This document shows positions 59,485 through 64,000 of a stretch of DNA of 64,000 nt, in pieces. The DNA lies in assembly GCA_022376515.1 (NCBI GenBank), contig WTXI01000002.1, positions 868,001 to 932,000 on the forward strand, given 5' to 3'. The position numbers and the translations under genes are program-made. Every line of letters starts with the position of its first letter. The first letter of the stretch is position 1. Source of the stretch: Lactifluus volemus (lineage: Eukaryota > Basidiomycota > Agaricomycetes > Russulales > Russulaceae). Below the pieces are notes generated by a model that worked only from the letters and a program-made list of their open reading frames with translations, was not told where the DNA came from and did not search any database.

Positions 59485-62065
59485 GCTCTTCTATATGGGT
59501 CTGGGGTCATAACGCAGGTGTTCAGCGCCGTAGGTTTTTATAAAACCTTGGTGATGCCAAAAGGCGTGTTCCCATGGCCAAGCTGTAGGAAAGGATTAAA
59601 AATACGGAGCCGTCGTTTCTTTTGAGAATCGGTCATTTGGCATAATCATGTTGCGTAACTGCTAACCAGGGCCGGGAGCAATTTTAATGCACTCCCACTG
59701 TATTATGCCGCGTGTTGCGGATTCCGCGATACAATAGACCCAAGATGTTTTATGCACATGGGGAAAGCACTAGAAAAACAAAACTAGACCAGACTGGATA
59801 CACAGTGACGAGGCTCTCTCGTAAACCAAAGCCTTACCAGGCAAAAAAACGAGATAAGACAAGCGCCGCGTTTCGAAAAAACCGCGACAAACAACAATAT
59901 AATAAGATGCTCCTAAGCATCCGAACCCAGGATTCAATCCTGCATAAAACACGTGATGAGGTTTTTTAGTGGGTAGTACAAACGGAAACACCGCTACTTG
60001 AGTCCCACACTACCCCCACCAGGGTGTGCGTAAACGCATTTTTCTCCTCCTCCAGGTTCAGGCCGCAAGGCCTGCTCCAGCGCGTTAAGTAGTGCTGTTA
60101 GGTAACTTAGTTACTATCTTCAATACTTATACATCACTTCGAAAAAAAAAAAAAAATGTTTATGCCATGATCACAGTATCTGGATATATTAGTCGATAAT
60201 GACACGGAGGGTGTTGAAGGGTACAAATGATGGCCCCTTTGAACGATGGTGGAGAAAATCCGACTCCTTGTATTGCAAATTCACCTCTCAAGTTGTGGTG
60301 CCAAACAAGTCTAAACAAGTCAGTTAGGGAGGAAATTCGAATGTAAAGTAACACTTGATCGGGCCGCTCGAGGAGATAAATTTACTCTTAGCCAGATTCG
60401 TCCACACAACTGGCTCATGATGGAAGCGTTTGCTCTAATCGTGTTACTAGTACGACTCGTGTCAAGAAAAGAAAAAAATGGAAACGGTGTTCCTGCCTCG
60501 GCCTGTCTGGGTTACTGAGCGCCGCTCTCTTGCAACCCATGTATCCGTGGAAAGACGCGCTTAGGTCCGTCTAGTACATATGTTCGGACTGGAGGGTTGT
60601 GTGGCAAAATATCAACGTGTTTCGACGACAGAGGAATAGGATGGGGCTGTCTAAGACAGTTTGCATTGAAGCCGAAGCCGAAGCCCAGGACATTCAGCCT
60701 TCCGGTAACGAGTCGCCTCCTAGGCTTGTGACTCCACGAGGGTGACCTTGTCTGCTCTTGTAACGAAGAGGACGTTGGTGGTGAGGTAGCGCTCGCGATG
60801 TGTCTGGAAGAGGGTGGATCGGGTCGGGTGCATGAGTTGGTGTTTGGAAGGTGGGCGAGCTGCACTGGCAACCATGCGCAGTATGTTGTAGGGCACGGAA
60901 GCATCGTCGTGCCATAGTTAGTGCCGCTCTCCGTCATGTTTCGCAGTGGCGATGTCTCATAGCACGGGATGGTTGCAATATCTCCAAGCCGTTTAATGCG
61001 ACTGTCTCGTTGTGGGTAAAGAGGTCTGTGATGCAAATAGCACGGAAGGTGTCCAGTATCATGGTGTTCGCCACTGTGGATAAGAAAAAAATAAGTATCG
61101 TAAGATAAAGTGATCTGTGGTGTAAATGTGTACCGCAGAGGAGGGGCGGCCTACGTGATGAGGTTCCGAGTCATTCCGGCTACGATGACGAGCGTGCTGA
61201 AGGCGGCGTCTCTCGTCCTGGAGCTCAAGCCAAGGACTGAGGCTTGGTGGTCAACTTCCCGGCTCTGCCTATCCCTAACGCAGGTTGGACAAGGCTGGTG
61301 CCAAACCCTCGGCAGTAAATGGTGATACGTCGAGCGATCGTCTAAGCACTGCCTCCGTTTTTTTCTCCTTTGCATGGTTGTGTGACAGCTAGGCAGTTGG
61401 TTTCCAGGTGAGTGAGGGCGCTTCTAAGATGTGTTGTCATGTAGAGGGGTTCCCTTTGTTCACAACTTCACAGACGCCAGCCGGCGTATGATCATGTGTC
61501 AGGGGATGGCGATGGGATGAGTACCATTGCACGGTTCCACAGCCAAACTCCGGGAGTAGTAACAATCGCAACAGGGGCTATTAGTGTTTGACCGCTGAAA
61601 TTCCATTGGTAAGAATGACAACGTGCACAGCCCAGGAGGACTGACATGGGGTTGGAGCTGAGTTGGCTAGTAGAAGGAACCAAATAGCGAGCAAGTACGC
61701 CCATGGAACAGGTCATAGAAATGAGAGCTAGCCAGATTACTCATTACCCCATTCGAAGGTTGACGTTCTGGAGAAATGTTCGGCAGAAGGTCATTCTGAT
61801 GAGGAAAAGCCGTGCTTCAGTGATTGGTAAATGGGAACCGATGGAGCGCAGCCTGAGACCCGCATTGGGTTTGCGTGATACGGATTTCCACGACCCTCAG
61901 ATCACTGACCCAACTTGGGGTAAACAGGGAAAACAGCCGGGGCAAATGCGAAAGCGGTGAATCTCGATCTCCGGGAAAACAACGAAACAAAAGAGGCGCC
62001 GATAGAACTGGCACGTGGCGCCACTACTCTGACGCCACATCATCAGCAAAAAAAAAAATTTGGCT
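59485..62065. other. Gene-poor stretch with unassigned frames
   Basis: A 174-codon minus frame (61036-60512) and adjoining minus frames (61375-61151, 61716-61492, 62014-61817) could be exons of one minus gene, but I recognise no family and several joins lack splice sites. 60138-60153 is a poly-A tract. Near 59917-59942 GAACCCAGGATTCAATCCTG resembles a tRNA T-arm in isolation, with no matching D-arm or acceptor stem. Confidence 0.3.
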
Positions 62066-62104
62066 AGGCCTCAACTACGCCCTGTTAGGGACAAGTTGAG
62101 GCCT
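62066..62104. terminator. Perfect 11-bp stem hairpin downstream of a minus-strand gene relic
   Basis: AGGCCTCAACT (62066-62076) pairs with AGTTGAGGCCT (62094-62104) around a 17-base loop, next to an A-run (62048-62058). It lies 120 bases 3' of the minus-strand reading frame ending at 62226. May be a terminator-like or foldback remnant; role not established. Confidence 0.4.
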
Positions 62105-62225
62105 TCTAAGTGTCACTATATGTACTATTTTTAGTATCCTAGTATATGAATTGTAAGTCATAGTAAGAGAGTAGGGAGTTGGCTAGCCCTCCAACAGCGG
62201 CCCCATGCAGTCGTTTTCATCATCA

Positions 62226-62737
62226 CTAGCGGCGGTGAACGACCGGCTCGTGGATCTCGACTTCGACGTTAGAAATACCGTTTTCTTTAAGAAGCTCCAA
62301 GCATTTGGAGGCCACCTTCATGCCGTCATGGCCATTGAGAGATGCGGGCACCACACTAATCCAGAGGATGATGGGGAAATACCCTCCGGCGTACCCAATG
62401 CGTCGACGCTAATCCGTTCCACCTTCATCGAGTACAGAAGGTCAAACATCTCACGAGCTAGGTAGTCCTCCCGGGCCTGGTTGATTGAGTGATTACCGAC
62501 GGGGCGGAACTCCTTGAGCTTCCAGGTCTCCACCGGGCCGGTGGGAGGTGTCCACGGAGTGGTGCTTGTGCGAGCGACCAAGAGGGGAAGAAGGCAGACC
62601 GTGGTAGTAGAATGTGGCCTCTGACGCAGACAGAGGGGACGGGAGCCCAGGATGAGGGGGGGAGATATTTCTCGCGGCGAGGCCACGATTGAAGGGCGAT
62701 GAAGCAGGGTAGCGGGAAGCTTCTCCACCCGCCCACG
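62226..62737 (-). pseudogene. Uncharacterised agaricomycete family protein, N-terminally truncated, one frameshift
   Basis: Minus strand: LVARTSTTPWTPPTGPVETW, KLKEFRPVGNHSINQAREDY, LAREMFDLLYSMKVERISVD, then after one missing base near 62410 RIGYAGGYFPIILWISVVPA, SLNGHDGMKVASKCLELLKE, NGISNVEVEIHEPVVHRR-stop (62226). I recall many near-identical hypothetical proteins in mushroom genomes with this layout (PVxNHxI, then GYAxx..PVILWIGVxPxSLSGxDG, then VEIRESVV). No function is known to me. The upstream part usually present in that family is not readable in one frame (62737-62650), so this copy looks broken. Confidence 0.6.
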
Positions 62738-64000
62738 CGATAAAGTTAGCTAGGTGATCTGGATCTAAGAGAAAGTGAGGACAAGACGAGAAATTGAGCA
62801 CAAAAAGGCAGTAAAAGAGAAATGGGACTCACTTGAGCGTGACATTCTGCCAGTATGTTTATTCGAGAAGTTGACCGAGTTGTGTTGGTGAGGGACAAGG
62901 ACAAGAGAGCTTCGCTTGCATCACCTTGCTTGTGCTGCGGAGGTTCTACTAGTATTTGGATTCCACATACATCTCTGCACCAGGCACGCTCATCACATGA
63001 CATCGTTGCGATCCAGCCGCGGCCAAGAGACGAAGTGGTGGCAGCTGGCTAAACAAGTAACCCCAACCATGGCCAGACTAACGATAACTCAAGAGTCATG
63101 AGGTGATGAAAAACAACTTCGAAATGATAATGGATGGAACATGTTAAGGACACGTGCAAAGTACTAGTAGGTGGATAAAGTTACCAGCAGCAGGCACGAG
63201 AATTTCGATCAAGAGGTGAGCGGCGGAAATGAGAGAAGGGGAACAGATCCAGGGACAGCTCTCCCTTTCCCAGAAGATCGACTAATTTAGGATAAATTTT
63301 GGGAGGGAGTGTTCCATAACCAGGCGCAATGAAACTTGCGGTGTTCAAAGAAAGGGATCGAACACAGTGTCTTCGAAAACGACGAGATAAGATCCCAGAT
63401 TTCTTTTTTTTTTGGCATCGCTGGATACATCGTTTGAGAGACATCGGTGACGGTTCACGTTCAGCTAGGAAAAACAACTCACCAAGAACAACCTTGGGGA
63501 CGATTAGTAGCATGCCTTGCAAGTCGAAGACGCGAGTGATGCTCTAAAAGAAATCAAGTGGCAGGGCGTTTACGACTACAACCCCCTTCCGGCGGCTGAC
63601 ATTGGCAGAAAGCCGATCAAAGCCGGGTCAATATGAATCATCGCTTGCAGGGGCAAACGTTCTGGCAACATTTTCGCTCACCCGCAAACGATTTCTGAAG
63701 GGATGGCAGTTCTACTGCGACGTTTGATCGCTGACCGTTCTGTGCAACCCTTTATCCGTGGTTGCCACGCTTCCATCTACATCGCTGGCAAGGGAAAAAT
63801 ACTTGTGTTTGTACTATATCATATTGGTTCATGTGACAGGTGAATAACTTGAAGCGCCGCGGCCGACATTCTTGCACTCATTGTGATTATTCTTTTTGCG
63901 ACCTACCGTTGGAATATCAAAACCTTTTGATTTTTCGAGAGCGATGCAGGAGGAGGGTAGACAACCAAAGATCTGGGTGTGCACAGAACAGTGAGTGACT
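62738..64000. other. Right edge of window, unassigned
   Basis: Possible upstream exons of the preceding minus gene or of another minus-strand gene: frames at 63003-62746 and 63522-63181 (for example FDLQGMLLIVPKVVL before a GTGAGT donor near 63483). No family recognised; nothing else supported. Confidence 0.3.

Noticed and set aside
59917..59942. T-arm-like CCAGGATTCAATCCTG as a tRNA or SINE promoter
   Set aside because: No matching D-arm or A box at the right distance and no acceptor stem.
60512..61036. 174-codon minus-strand ORF as a gene
   Set aside because: Pro/Ser/His-rich without recognisable family, and neighbouring frames do not connect through plausible introns.

Overview
The window looks like a piece of nuclear genome from an agaricomycete (mushroom-forming) basidiomycete. 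Genes are broken by many short introns of about 45-70 nt with GT..AG ends. The lineage-typical families are also here: DUF6533, DUF6535 and DUF6593-like proteins, a SAP-domain plus TKL-like kinase, a NACHT-WD40 STAND protein and a PQ-loop membrane protein. Housekeeping genes are interleaved with decayed accessory genes and transposon debris.

Left part (1-19,875): a SAP-kinase gene runs off the left edge, followed by a DUF6593-like gene and the replication/cohesion gene CTF18. A tandem segmental duplication follows. Unit A (6026-12686) and unit B (12688-18582) each carry the 3' end of CTF18, an unrecognised minus-strand gene, a C2H2 zinc-finger gene, a repeat-rich intergenic stretch and the 5' part of CLP1. 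Intact CTF18 lies outside on the left and intact CLP1 outside on the right. The middle junction joins a truncated CLP1 to a truncated CTF18, and the copies inside have decayed in different ways.

Middle (20,131-37,200): an external alternative NADH dehydrogenase with EF hands (minus) and the mitochondrial ATP synthase beta gene ATP2 (plus) are divergently transcribed, so two mitochondrial respiratory proteins share one 440-bp promoter region. Right of ATP2 a second tandem amplification holds three copies of a DUF6533 membrane-protein gene. A relic of the ATP2 3' end and two relics of a TKL-like kinase catalytic domain lie among them.

Next (37,209-48,416): a STAND/NLR-like gene (helical N-terminus, NACHT, about 14 WD40 repeats) carries many frameshifts. 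A small gene with a PD-(D/E)XK nuclease-like motif is divergent from it. Then come a Ty3/gypsy integrase relic, an intact five-exon gene for a bacterial (actinobacterial-like) mannose-1-phosphate guanylyltransferase, and a mitochondrial enoyl-CoA hydratase.

Right part (48,417-64,000): gene-poor, with a DUF6535 relic, a GC-rich minisatellite block, a pair of ~390-bp inverted repeats around a decayed PQ-loop gene, a third C2H2 gene, and a relic of an uncharacterised agaricomycete family.

Twelve frameshifts that I could place against a clear family frame are all single missing bases, including in housekeeping genes (CTF18, enoyl-CoA hydratase). This points to either deletion-biased decay or assembly base-dropout. 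I see no clear novel system. The best leads are the two housekeeping-gene-edged tandem amplifications, the NLR/PD-(D/E)XK divergent pair, and the bacterial-type GDP-mannose pyrophosphorylase.
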